From assembly GCF_029525575.1 (NCBI RefSeq), contig NZ_JAPDIA010000003.1:310001-374000 (forward strand): a stretch of DNA of 64,000 nucleotides, written 5' to 3'. This stretch comes from Cohnella rhizosphaerae. Lineage in GTDB: Bacteria; Bacillota; Bacilli; Paenibacillales; Paenibacillaceae. The position numbers and the translations under genes were made by a program. Positions 26,844 to 35,421 of this stretch are shown one piece after another; the stretch's first letter is position 1; each line of letters opens with the position of its first letter. A model generated the notes under the pieces. The model searched no databases. It saw nothing but the letters and a program-made list of their open reading frames with translations, and was not told where the DNA came from.

Positions 26844-28258
26844 CGTTCACCATTCCATTCGATGTCGATTGTGGACGCTTCCTGGAGCGTCACGCCCCGC
26901 CGGCTCGCGGTCCGCCTGAGCCAGCCGAACAGACGGAGCTGCTCGGCCGCGGGGCCGGCGTCTCCCCGCCGGTACACCGCATCCCGGCTGCCGGCGAAGG
27001 CGCGCAGCCACTCGCGCGTCCTGCGCTCGCGGACGGCCTGCGCAAGCCCGTAGGTCAGCATCGCGGGAGACAGCATGGCGCCCGCGCCCGGCGCGGGCGT
27101 CGCCACGGACCCGCTCGCGGCGAGCCGCCCGGGCGCGAGCAGCGCCTCCGCCAGGCCGTCCGCCGGGCGGAACAGATGGATGCCGCTCGTGGCGCGCGGA
27201 TTGCATTCGAGCGGGTAGATCGCGCCGTTCGGCTCCGCCATGAAGTCGAACGCGATCTGGCCCGTGAAGCGCGCGTGGCGGACGAACCGCGCGACCCAGT
27301 CCGCGAGCGCCGGCTGCGCTTCGGCGGCGAAGTGAATGCTGGCGCCCCGCCCGGCGCGGAAGCGGCTGCGATACGCGGCGAACGCGACGAGCGCGCCGTC
27401 ATGCGCGACGCCGTACGTGCACCATTCGTCGCCGCGCAGCAGCTTCTGCGCGATCCAGGGGCGCGCGGCCGACACGCCGCCGCCGCCGGCTTCGGCCAGC
27501 TTGCGGAGGACCGCTTCCCTGACCGAAGGGGATAAGCGCCCCTCGCGCGGCTCGACCGCGATGACGCGCGACGCGAAGCGCGAATACGCGGGCTTCAGCA
27601 CGAGCCCGTCCGCGTACGCGCCGTCCTGCAGCAGCGGCAGCCAGCCGTCGGGCGTCTCGATGACGGCCGTCGGCGGCACGGGAAGGCCGGCTTCCTCCGC
27701 CATTCGGATAAACGCGCCCTTGTGATGCAGGCGCTCAAGCGCGTCCAGCGGCGCGGCGAGCACCTCGCACAGCCCGGCGAACCGGTCCAGCTCCCGCGAG
27801 AGATGGAAAATCTCCTCGCAGGTCGGAAGGATCGCGTCGACGCGGCATTCGTCCGCGATTCGGGCCAGCGCCGCCGCGAAGCCGGACGGATCGAACGCCG
27901 GCGCCGGCACGATGAAGCTGCGCGCCACGGCGCGCGAAGCCCGGCAGAGGTGATAAGGCGCGCTCTCGGCCGCGAACACCGTATGCCCGGCCGCCCGGAG
28001 CAGCCGGGCGAGCTCCAGCGCGGCGGGCGCCCTGCCGCCGGTGAGTAGAACGCGCTTGACGCCGCCGTCCGCCATGCCGTCCGCCGCGAGGCCCGCCATG
28101 CTGTGCGCTGCGGGGCCTTTGCGTTCCCCGGCAGGGGTCTTCGCTTCCCGTTCGGCAAACAAGTCATTGCTTTTCCCCGCGGAGGTTCCCGCTCCCGGCT
28201 CGCTAATCATGCCTCTGTTTTTCCCCGCAGCGGTCCTTGTCCTCGGCTCAGTAATCAA
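26840..28258 (-). CDS. ATP-grasp domain ligase (operon gene 2)
   Basis: A 472-aa ATP-grasp enzyme. After a variable N-terminal extension (residues 1-64) come the preATP-grasp fold (VKRVLLTGGRAPAALELARL), LPTCEEIF, HHKGAFIRMAEEAGLPVPPT, the ATP-binding GLVLKPAYSRFASRV and the Mg-binding end IYPLECNPRATSGIHL. Such enzymes join a carboxylate, via acyl phosphate, to an amine or thiol. The start is TTG 28258 (GGAGGG nine bases upstream, inside the ketosynthase gene); ATG 28210 is an alternative. The extension holds three degenerate copies of a 16-residue repeat. The stop overlaps the next gene by four bases. Confidence 0.82.
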   Translation of the reverse strand: MITEPRTRTAAGKNRGMISEPGAGTSAGKSNDLFAEREAKTPAGERKGPAAHSMAGLAADGMADGGVKRVLLTGGRAPAALELARLLRAAGHTVFAAESAPYHLCRASRAVARSFIVPAPAFDPSGFAAALARIADECRVDAILPTCEEIFHLSRELDRFAGLCEVLAAPLDALERLHHKGAFIRMAEEAGLPVPPTAVIETPDGWLPLLQDGAYADGLVLKPAYSRFASRVIAVEPREGRLSPSVREAVLRKLAEAGGGGVSAARPWIAQKLLRGDEWCTYGVAHDGALVAFAAYRSRFRAGRGASIHFAAEAQPALADWVARFVRHARFTGQIAFDFMAEPNGAIYPLECNPRATSGIHLFRPADGLAEALLAPGRLAASGSVATPAPGAGAMLSPAMLTYGLAQAVRERRTREWLRAFAGSRDAVYRRGDAGPAAEQLRLFGWLRRTASRRGVTLQEASTIDIEWNGER

Positions 28259-29247
28259 GCACGAGCCCTCCGAGCGTCAGCCCCGCGGCCGTGCCGATCA
28301 GGAGCACCCGGTCGCCCCGAACGATGCGCCCCGAGCGGACGGCCTCGTGCAGGCCCATCGGAATGGAGGCCGCGATCGTGTTGCCGTGGTCGGGCGTGAT
28401 GTAGACGAGCTGCGACTCCGCGATGCCCAGCTTCTTGCGCAGCAGCCGCACCGCCATCGCGCTGCCCTGATGCGGCACCACCGCCTTGAAGTCGGACATG
28501 CGCGAGCCGGTCGCGCGCAGCAGGTCGTCCGCGAAGTCGGGCAGCAAGCCGCGCGGCCATCTTGAAAATCGCGGGGCCGTCCATGCGGAACAGGTAGTCT
28601 TCCGGCTCCGCGGGCCGCGGTCCGCGCGGATGACGCCGCGAGCCGCCGGCGCGGATCTCCGAGAAGGCGGCGCCGTCCGCGTAGGTGCGCAGGGACGCGC
28701 CGACGATGGCGGAGCGTTCCCCTTCCCCGGCGGGGCCCAGGACGACGGCGGCCGCGCCGTCGCCGAACAGGGCGGCGCTCTCCTTGTGCCGCCAGTCCAG
28801 CCCGAGCGACGCGATCTCCGTCGACACAATGAGCGCGCGGCGGTAGCGGCCTGCCGCGATCATGCACGACATGACGTCCAGCGCGTTGAGGAAGCTGAGG
28901 CAGGTGGCGTCGATGTCGAAGGCGGGAACGCCGGAGCGTTCCTGTCCCATTTCCTGCTGAATGTAGACGGCGGTGCAGGGAAGCGCCTGCTCGCGCGTGC
29001 CGCTGGCGCAGACGAGGCAGTCGATGTCGGAGAAAAGCAGGCCGGCATCCTCCAGCGCCGCATAGGCGGCCTTCGCGCCCATCCCGGACGCGGTCTCGCC
29101 GTCCGCGAAATACCGGACGGCGACGTCCGTCGTCTTGCGGGTCCACCCGCGGGCGACGCCGAGCCTGCCGTCCATCTCGGCGTCCGTGACGGGCCGGCCG
29201 GGCAAGTATTTTCCGGTACCGTATATTTTGACTTTGCGCATCGTCAT
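28248..29247 (-). CDS. Ketoacyl-ACP synthase III-type condensing enzyme (operon gene 1)
   Basis: About 332 aa, thiolase fold. Catalytic Cys in FDIDATCLSFLNALDVM (about 110), His in VVPHQGSAM and Asn in DHGNTIAAS give the KAS III triad. It opens VKIYGTGKYLPGRPVTDAEM as in FabH/OleA-type proteins. It should catalyse decarboxylative or Claisen condensation of acyl thioesters. First gene of the operon; ATG 29247 with AAAGGAG eight bases upstream. One extra base near 28541-28550 (GCAGCAAGCC) shifts the frame; across it the protein continues LLPDFADDLLRATGSRM. Nothing nearby suggests primary fatty-acid synthesis, so a specialised role is more likely. Confidence 0.85.
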
Positions 29248-29408
29248 GTCGTGTGGCTCCTTTCGGCTGGCGCTTCGTTGTTACGTCCATTGTGCAGGAT
29301 CGCGCGCGGGTCCGATAGTACTAACTATTCATGGTACCATCGTTTTTCGCGAAAGGCGCTTAAATTTTGACAAAATACGAGGCGCAGCCGACGCATGAAC
29401 CGAGACAT

Positions 29409-29447
29409 GCGAAAAAACCGCCGACGCGCATGCGCGTTGACGGTTTT
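29409..29447 (-). terminator. Terminator after the DoxX gene
   Basis: Minus strand: AAAACCGTCAACGCGC pairs with GCGCGTCGGCGGTTTT (two mismatches), followed by TTTTTT. It also separates the DoxX gene from the biosynthetic operon. Confidence 0.8.
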
Positions 29448-29463
29448 CTGAACAGCCTTAGCG

Positions 29464-29823
29464 TCAGTTCGGGAAGTCGCCCAGGTCCGAGCCGAGCAGC
29501 GCGACGAGCGCGATGGCGAGGACGACCAGCACGAGCGCCGGCGCGATCGCGCCGAACTTGTCCCTGGCGCGCAGGTGGAAGGCGACGGCGCCGAGCATGA
29601 TGACGCCGATGAGGGCGGCGCCCCAGGCGGCCCAGCTGTCGCGCCAGAAGCCGACGACGAGACCGGCGACGCCGACCAGCTGCAGCAGCCCGGTGACCAC
29701 GCGGAACCATTGCGGCAGCCCTATTTTTTTGAAGTTTTCGACCTGCATCTTAATCCCCGCGACCTTGCCGAGTCCGGAGGCGGCGAACGCCAAAGCCAGA
29801 ACGATTTGAAGTGCAAGAACCAT
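29464..29823 (-). CDS. DoxX-family small membrane protein
   Basis: A 119-aa protein with four hydrophobic helices: LALQIVLALAFAASGLGKVAG, VVTGLLQLVGVAGLVVGFW, GAALIGVIMLGAVAFHL and PALVLVVLAIALVALLG. The first helix carries the DoxX-like GLGK motif. The family is linked to redox or electrophile stress, with no firm reaction. It is divergent from a TetR gene, which probably controls it. Intact. Confidence 0.82.
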   Translation of the reverse strand: MVLALQIVLALAFAASGLGKVAGIKMQVENFKKIGLPQWFRVVTGLLQLVGVAGLVVGFWRDSWAAWGAALIGVIMLGAVAFHLRARDKFGAIAPALVLVVLAIALVALLGSDLGDFPN

Positions 29824-29923
29824 GATCGCTTATCCCCTCTCGCGCTTGAACTTATGCGACATCTGTTGCTTAGGTTATGATAAGATAACGGTAACCGGCC
29901 GACAACCGTCAAGTTGACGAAAA

Positions 29924-29941
29924 TTATCGCTTAAGCGACAA
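29924..29941. promoter_or_regulatory. Candidate TetR operator
   Basis: TCGCTTAAGCGA at 29927-29938 is a perfect 12-bp palindrome in the divergent DoxX/TetR intergenic region. Related halves (TCGCATAAG, TTGCTTAGG) occur nearer DoxX. Confidence 0.5.
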
Positions 29942-29992
29942 AAGCGCCTTATTGTCTGAAAAGTGGACGGATATGCGAAGGGGGAACGAAAG

Positions 29993-30580
29993 ATGGAGGA
30001 TACGAGGACGGACCCGCGCGTCCTGCGAACGCGGCAGCTCATAAGGGATGCGTTCAACGCTTTGATTCCCAACAAGGATATCAAGGACATTACGATCGGG
30101 GACATCACGAAGCGGGCGACGATCAACCGCGCGACCTTCTATGCCCATTACGCGGATAAATACGAGCTGATGGAGGACGCGCTCTCCCAGCTGTTCAAAG
30201 ATAGCGTGATGCAGAAGCTGTCCTGCCATGCCGAGCTGAACCGGGAGACGCTGACGGGCATTATCGTGACGCTGTGCGAGTTTCACGAGAGCTTCAGCAG
30301 GCAGTGCGCGCGCAGCTACGAGGCGATGAGCCCTTATATCGAGAGCAAGCTGAGCAAGCTTTTGAAGGACGTGTTCGGACATCTGCTGCGTCCAAAGAAC
30401 GGGATGGACGACGGGGCGGCGCGGACGATGTCCGGCGTCTTGAGCTGGATCGCATACGGCATGACGAAGGATTGGAACAAGGACGGCCGTAAAGTGCCGC
30501 CCGAGCGGCTGGCCGAGCAGGCGATCGCGGCGCTGTCCGCAGCTGCGCGGGAGATCGACGGGGCGGGGCTGCCGGTCTGA
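29993..30580 (+). CDS. TetR/AcrR-family regulator
   Basis: A 195-aa regulator. The N-terminal helix-turn-helix reads TRQLIRDAFNALIPNKD, ITIGDITKRATINRATFYAH then YADKYELMED, and a C-terminal helical ligand domain of the TetR_C type follows. I choose ATG 29993 (MEDTRTD), with AAGGGGGAA nine bases upstream, over the ORF start at 29963. Probable repressor of the divergent DoxX gene; it may also affect the SGNH hydrolase gene 35 bases downstream. Confidence 0.85.
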   Translation: MEDTRTDPRVLRTRQLIRDAFNALIPNKDIKDITIGDITKRATINRATFYAHYADKYELMEDALSQLFKDSVMQKLSCHAELNRETLTGIIVTLCEFHESFSRQCARSYEAMSPYIESKLSKLLKDVFGHLLRPKNGMDDGAARTMSGVLSWIAYGMTKDWNKDGRKVPPERLAEQAIAALSAAAREIDGAGLPV

Positions 30581-30614
30581 TGGACGCTGAGACGAATTCG
30601 ACGGAGGAAAAACG

Positions 30615-31332
30615 ATGATGGACGCGGAAAATACGGTGAATACGGTGAATACGGCGGTCATCCCTGCTTCCAAGCTGGAGGAAGACAGCTACGATTGGTG
30701 GGCGCGGCATGCGCAGGTGCTGAGCCTGCAGCAGGCGATCGATCCGGAGGTCGTCCTGATCGGCGATTCGATCACGCATTTCTGGGGCGGCGAACCTTGG
30801 TCGGAAAACGTGCACGGGAACCGGGAAGCCTGGAACGCGACGTTCGCTCCCTATCGGGTGCTCAACATGGGGTTCGGCTGGGACCGCACGCAGAACGTGC
30901 TGTGGCGGCTCGATCACGGCCAGTTGGACGGATTGCGTCCGCAGACGGTCGTCATTCTGATCGGCACGAACAATACGAGCGAGACGGAGAATGCCCGGGC
31001 CAACACCCCGGAGGAGATTGCCGAAGGGCTGCGCGCGATCTGCGACCGTGTGGAGGCGAAGGCGCCCGGCGCCAAGATCGTGGTCATGGCGGTGTTCCCG
31101 CGGGAGCGTGAGCCGGATCATCCCAGGCGCCTCGCGATCGCGGACATCAACAAACGCTACGCGGCGATCGCGCGGGAGCGCGGCTACGCGTTCGTCGACA
31201 TCGGTCCGCGGCTGCTCGAAGCCGACGGCACGCTGTCGCAGGAGACCGCGCCGGACTACTGTCATTTGACGGAGCGCGGCTACAGACATTGGGCGGAGGC
31301 GCTGCGTCCGCTTGCTGCCTCAGCTTCCTTAA
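30615..31332 (+). CDS. SGNH/GDSL-type hydrolase
   Basis: About 238 aa. SGNH blocks: VVLIGDSITHFWGG (Ser, block I), VLNMGFGWDRTQNV (Gly, II), VVILIGTNNTSE (Asn, III), and DYCHLTERGYRHW (Asp-x-x-His, V). Relatives are platelet-activating-factor acetylhydrolase-like esterases or sialate/xylan esterases. No signal peptide, so it is cytosolic. An extra T at 31311-31314 (CTTGCTG for CTGCTG) removes the real stop; corrected, it ends HWAEALRPLLPQLP at 31332, just ahead of the terminator. RBS GGAGG precedes ATG 30615. Confidence 0.82.
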
Positions 31333-31334
31333 AA

Positions 31335-31390
31335 AACGATAGAAAAGCGGCAGCACTGACCTGGACGAGGTCGGGGCTGCCGCTTTTTCG
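31335..31390. terminator. Bidirectional terminator
   Basis: AAAAGCGGCAGC and GCTGCCGCTTTTT with an inner GACC/GGTC stem; serves the SGNH gene and the convergent SRPBCC gene. Confidence 0.85.
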
Positions 31391-31391
31391 T

Positions 31392-31796
31392 TCAATTCGC
31401 GTTCTCGATCGTATGCTTGATTACCGCGGACACCCGATCTGTCTGCGCCTGGATGTCCGCAGACAGCGTCTCGGGCAGAAAGTCGGTTACCCACACGAAA
31501 ATACTGCCGCGATCGCCGTGGGGCAGCACCTGGAAGGAAGCGTTGTGATGAACGAGCGGCAATCGTCCTTCCTTGACGGCGAATACCATGCGGCGCGACT
31601 CGTCGTCGACGGATACGATCAGCTCGCGCACCGCGTCGCCGTTCGGCAGGATCAGCGTTCTTTCGTTCCCGTCCAGCAGCGTATTTTGCGTATAGCCCGG
31701 CACGAGACGGAGGTGGAAGGCCCCGACGTCTCTAACGGCGTCCCACACCTGCTCGGGCGGACGGTCGATGATGGTTTCTTTGCGAATCGACGGCAT
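31392..31796 (-). CDS. SRPBCC (START/Bet v1-like) protein
   Basis: A 134-aa protein with the polyketide-cyclase2 pattern: RKETIIDRPPEQVWDAVRDV at the start, a beta-grip middle and a long C-terminal helix (SADIQAQTDRVSAVIKHTIE). It binds a hydrophobic ligand; no enzymatic residues can be named. ATG 31796 follows GAGGAG. It is 34 bases behind the quinone-oxidoreductase-like gene and probably cotranscribed. Confidence 0.8.
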   Translation of the reverse strand: MPSIRKETIIDRPPEQVWDAVRDVGAFHLRLVPGYTQNTLLDGNERTLILPNGDAVRELIVSVDDESRRMVFAVKEGRLPLVHHNASFQVLPHGDRGSIFVWVTDFLPETLSADIQAQTDRVSAVIKHTIENAN

Positions 31797-31830
31797 ATCG
31801 AATTCTCCTCTTTGAGTTAGAGTAGGCCGG

Positions 31831-32827
31831 TCAGGCCAACGCGACGACGAAGCGTCCCCGCATGCGGCCTTGCAGAACTTGCTGGATCGCGGCGGGAAGT
31901 CCGGACAGCGGGATCTCCTGGACGATCGCGTCCAGCAGCGCGCCTTCCGGCTGCCATTCGGCGGCGATCCGGTTCCAGACCGCGCGCCTGACGTCCATGG
32001 GACACTGCACCGAATCGATGCCAAGCAGGTTGACGCCCCGTACGATAAAGGGGTAAACCGTGGCAGCCAGCTCCGAACCGCCCGTGAACCCGCTAAGCGC
32101 GACCGAACCGCCGTATCGAACCGCGTTCAAGACCTGCGTCAGGAAGGGCCCGCCGACCGGATCGACCGCTGCGGCCCAGCGCTCGCGACCCAGCGGCTTG
32201 GCCTCGGGCGCCTCCAGCTCCGACGGCAAGATCGTCTCCCGCGCGCCGATGCTTTTCAAATAAGCAATCTCTTCGCTCTTGCGCGTGCTGGCCGTCACGT
32301 CATAACCGGACTTCGCGAGCATCGAGACGGCCCAGCTTCCGACGCCGCCGGTGGCGCCGCTCACCAGGACGGACCCTTGACCCGGGGAGAGGCCGTTCTG
32401 TTCCATACGATGGATGGACAACGCGGCCGTGAACCCGGCGGTTCCGAGCGCCATCGCGGCCTTGGCGGTCAGACCCTGGGGCATGGGCACGACCCACGAC
32501 GCAGGGACGCGCGCGAGCTCGCTGAACCCGCCGGGATGAGACGCGCCCAGCCCGTATCCGGTCACAAGCACCTCGTCGCCTTCCTTGAACGAGGAATCGG
32601 ACGAGGCGATAACGGAACCGGCGAGGTCGATGCCCGGAATATGAGGGTATTGACTGACGATCCCGGCTCCCGGAATCGTCGTTAATCCATCCTTGTAGTT
32701 GACGCTTGAATAGGCGACCCGAATCGTCACCTCCCCCTGCGGGGAGCGCGTCCGCGGAATAGTCGCGAATCTCGGGCTGCAGCTTCGAATCCTTCCAATC
32801 GACCGTTAAAGCGCGATAAATCTCCAT
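31831..32827 (-). CDS. YhdH/AcuI-type medium-chain NADPH oxidoreductase
   Basis: About 331 aa. It begins MEIYRALTVDWKDSKLQPEI and runs through SSVNYKDGLTTIPGAGIV, GIDLAGSV, the Rossmann motif SGATGGVGSWAVSMLAKSGY, and GGSVALSGFTGG. The family comprises zinc-free acryloyl-CoA or quinone reductases using NADPH. A G-run at 32733-32737 has one extra base between SADALPA and GEVTIRV. ATG 32827 has AGAGGAG upstream. Divergent from a LysR gene that likely regulates it. Confidence 0.87.
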
Positions 32828-32932
32828 GGGGCAAGTCTCCTCTCTTGCCTCCATCGTAAACTTGCCGCAATCATACGTCTAATTTATAATTCTCATTAAA
32901 ATAATGACTTTTTGTTATCTTTCGAGAGGTTG

Positions 32933-33829
32933 ATGAAGGTGGAGTGGCAGCAAATCGAATATTTCATCGCGGTGGCGAAGTCGCAGCATATGACGAACGC
33001 GGCCAAGCAGCTGTCCGTCACGCAGCCTGCGTTAAGCCGTTCCATCTCGACGCTGGAGAAGGAAGTGGGCGTCGAGCTGTTCGAACGCCGCGGACGCAAC
33101 CTGGCGCTCAATCGTTATGGCCAGCTTTTCCTGGAACGGGCGCAGAACGCCTTGGCGGAGATCGAGAAGGCCAAGCAAGAGATCGCCAATCAAATCAATC
33201 CCTGGTCTGGCGTTCTATCGCTTTGTTTTCCCCATATTCTGGGCGCCGAACTTTTTCCGACGATGCTTGGCGCCTTCCGCGAACGATACGCCGACATTCG
33301 CTTCGAGCTGAATCAATGCTCGCTTGACGAGCTGACCGCGCGAATCCTCGGCAACGACTGCGACTTCGGGATCACGACGCTGGAATCCGCGAACGATGCG
33401 TTCCATTGGCAGCTGATCGGCAAGTCCGAGCTCTATGTTGCCGTGCCGCTTGGTCATCCTTGGGCGGATAAGAGCAGCATCCGGCTGGAAGAACTGCAGG
33501 GGGAGGCTTATGTCGGATTAAAGCCCTCTTGCGCGTTAAGCTACACGGTGGAGGCGCTGCTGGCCGGTACCGGCATCGAGCCGGACACCCTCTACCGCGC
33601 GGATGAACTGGATATGGTCGCGGGACTGGTAGCGGCGGGCTTCGGCGTATCGTTGCTGCCCAAGACGCTGGGCATTCGCAGCTATCCGATGGCTTGGATT
33701 CCCGTGAACGATCCCGCATGCGCGCTTACGGTCGGCGTCGTATGGAAGAGGGACAGGCGGTTGACGCCGGTGTCCGAGGTTTTTCTGGATTTCGTTCGAG
33801 CGAGGTATCAGGCCGGCGCATCGGAGTAG
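32933..33829 (+). CDS. LysR-family transcriptional regulator
   Basis: A 298-aa regulator: N-terminal helix-turn-helix (YFIAVAKSQHMTNAAKQLSV, TQPALSRSISTLEKEVGVEL) and a LysR substrate-binding domain of the YofA/CidR-like type (LSLCFPHILGAELFPTML, VAAGFGVSLLPKT). I set the start at ATG 32933, with GAGAGG ahead, over an upstream non-ATG start. Divergent placement suggests control of the YhdH-like operon; inducer unknown. Confidence 0.88.
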   Translation: MKVEWQQIEYFIAVAKSQHMTNAAKQLSVTQPALSRSISTLEKEVGVELFERRGRNLALNRYGQLFLERAQNALAEIEKAKQEIANQINPWSGVLSLCFPHILGAELFPTMLGAFRERYADIRFELNQCSLDELTARILGNDCDFGITTLESANDAFHWQLIGKSELYVAVPLGHPWADKSSIRLEELQGEAYVGLKPSCALSYTVEALLAGTGIEPDTLYRADELDMVAGLVAAGFGVSLLPKTLGIRSYPMAWIPVNDPACALTVGVVWKRDRRLTPVSEVFLDFVRARYQAGASE

Positions 33830-33847
33830 ATCGTCTGAAAATAGAAG

Positions 33848-33874
33848 GAAGCCGCCAGGCGGGCTGGCAGCTTC
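33848..33874 (-). terminator. Hairpin downstream of the zinc-ribbon gene
   Basis: GAAGCTGCCAG and CTGGCGGCTTC form a stem on the minus strand (one mismatch), followed by T-rich TTCTATTTTC. Confidence 0.55.
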
Positions 33875-33890
33875 GTAATTCAAGTAAGAA

Positions 33891-34094
33891 TCAACCGAAG
33901 AACAAATCCAAAATATTCGAACCGGCCGACGATTGCTTGTTATAAAATTCGGAATAGCCGCAGTTCGCGCAATAGACGACGACGAACTGATTGTGCTGGA
34001 TGTCGAACATTTTCGAAAGCCCCGTTCCGGTCATGGCGACTTCCTTCGTCCTGGCGTCCTGGCTGCCGCATTTGATGCATCCCTTGTCGCTCAT
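33891..34094 (-). CDS. Small zinc-ribbon protein
   Basis: A 67-aa protein with two Cys pairs, GCIKCGSQ and YCANCGYSEFYNK, the zinc ribbon of Bacillus YdfR-like or nucleic-acid-binding small proteins. The middle (TGLSKMFDIQHNQFVVV) is typical of this group. ATG 34094 has GGAGGG six bases upstream; an in-frame ATG at 34112 is less likely. Function unknown. Confidence 0.75.
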   Translation of the reverse strand: MSDKGCIKCGSQDARTKEVAMTGTGLSKMFDIQHNQFVVVYCANCGYSEFYNKQSSAGSNILDLFFG

Positions 34095-34286
34095 CCTTAT
34101 CCCTCCGCGCATGCCGATTTTCCCTTATTATACCCCTGCGGGCGGGAAACTGCTCGACCGATTCTCAATCGATACCCTGAGGGTCGTCTTTCATTCGCGT
34201 GAAAAGAATTGCCCGCAGGGCGTGGGTGTCGAGGTGCGGGGATAGGCGGGACAATCAGGACAATCATGACCTCAGGACAATCAGGC

Positions 34287-34475
34287 GATAATTGCTAAAA
34301 AGCAATTAATTTGGCTCAAATCTCCCGACACTTGCCCGATAGTTGCTAAAGAGCAACTAATCTTGTCCGTTCCACCATTTTTCGGCTTTGGTATGAGAAA
34401 TAGATGCTTTTTGACACTTATCTGCGTCAACGTTCGCCGCGCAATCTGCATTAGATGCGTTTGAGCAACTATTCC
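34287..34475. repeat. Dispersed palindromic element, copy 2
   Basis: Four motifs in forward, forward, reverse, reverse order: 34287-34312 (ATTGCTAAAAAGCAATTAAT), 34339-34362 (AGTTGCTAAAGAGCAACTAA), 34397-34422 (TAGATGCTTTTTGACACTTA) and 34448-34475. Layout and motif match the element at 9237-9424. The rest of the 34.1-34.5 kb gap has a 10-bp inverted repeat (CCCTGCGGGC 34134, GCCCGCAGGG 34211) and three GGACAATCA-like copies, but no gene. Confidence 0.7.
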
Positions 34476-34489
34476 GCGACCATGCGCCG

Positions 34490-34671
34490 AGGCGACCAAG
34501 AGCGTCCGCGACCAAGCGTGTCTGCGGCTATGCCCCGCGGCGACCAAGCGTGTCTGCGGCTATGCGCCGCGGCGACCAAGCGTGTCTGCGGCTATGCCCC
34601 GCGGCGATCAAGCGTGTCTGCGGCTATGCCCCGCGGCGATCAAGCGCGTCTGCGGCTATGCGCAAAGGCAA
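34490..34671. repeat. Tandem array E: about five copies of a 32-bp unit
   Basis: TCTGCGGCTATG occurs at 34521, 34553, 34585, 34617 and 34649, exactly 32 bp apart. The unit is GCGGCGACCAAGCGTG then TCTGCGGCTATGCCCC. It abuts the 3' end of the next minus-strand gene. Confidence 0.92.
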
Positions 34672-35421
34672 TCAGGCGCGCGCGAGCCAGTCCGCATACT
34701 TGGTCGGCGCGATGCGAGGCTTGCTGTCTTCCGCAGGAACCAGCGAACGATCGTCCACTTGCCCGCCGAAGTAGCCGGCCTTGTCGTCCGTGACGACCTC
34801 GCGGTTGTCTCCGGTCGCCTTCAAGGATTGGCGCACGAACTCGTCCATTCCGATCTTCTCGGGGCCGGCCACTTCGACGATCCCGTTCGCGGGCTCCGCC
34901 AGCGCATAGTCGGCCAGCGCCGCGCTCACGTCCGCGGCTGCGATCGGCTGCATGGCGGCGGACGGCAAGCGGACGGTTTGGCCTTCCGTCGCCGTATAGG
35001 CGATGCCGCCGGCAAACTCGAAGAACTGCGTCGCTCTGACGATCGTGTAAGGAATCGCGGACGCTTGAATCAGCTTCTCCTGGGCGATCTTGGCGTTGAA
35101 GTACGCGTTGCCGGGCGGGCGGTCCGTGCCGACGATCGAGAGGGCGACATAGTGACGTACGCCCGCTTTCGCTGCCTCCGCGAGCAGATTCCGGGTCGAC
35201 GTTTCGAAAAACGACAGCACTGCCTTCTCCTCGAACGAAGGCGAGTTCGTGACGTCGACGACGACCTGCGCGCCGGCCAGCGCCGCTGCCAATCCTTCGC
35301 CCGTTACCGAGTTGACGCCCAGCGACGGGGAAGCCGCCGCCGCATCATGTCCGAGCTTGTTCAGGTTCTGCACGAGTCCTTTGCCGATCAGTCCGCTGCC
35401 GCCGATCACTACGATTTTCAT
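34672..35421 (-). CDS. Atypical SDR / NmrA-like NAD(P)-binding protein
   Basis: A 249-aa protein: VVIGGSGLIGKGLVQNL nucleotide motif, VVVDVTNSPSFEEKAVLSFF, HYVALSIVGTDRPPGNAYFN and AKIAQEKLIQASAIPYTIVR then ATQFFEF. This is the YtfG/NmrA-type group, which often acts as a quinone reductase or redox sensor. ATG 35421 with AGGAGG seven bases upstream; the longer ORF start at 35547 lacks support. The 3' end touches array E. Confidence 0.85.
   Translation of the reverse strand: MKIVVIGGSGLIGKGLVQNLNKLGHDAAAASPSLGVNSVTGEGLAAALAGAQVVVDVTNSPSFEEKAVLSFFETSTRNLLAEAAKAGVRHYVALSIVGTDRPPGNAYFNAKIAQEKLIQASAIPYTIVRATQFFEFAGGIAYTATEGQTVRLPSAAMQPIAAADVSAALADYALAEPANGIVEVAGPEKIGMDEFVRQSLKATGDNREVVTDDKAGYFGGQVDDRSLVPAEDSKPRIAPTKYADWLARA

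Noticed and set aside
30615..31820. 401-residue SGNH protein
   Set aside because: The extra 160 residues run through a terminator and antisense to the SRPBCC gene; an extra T at 31311 removes the true stop.
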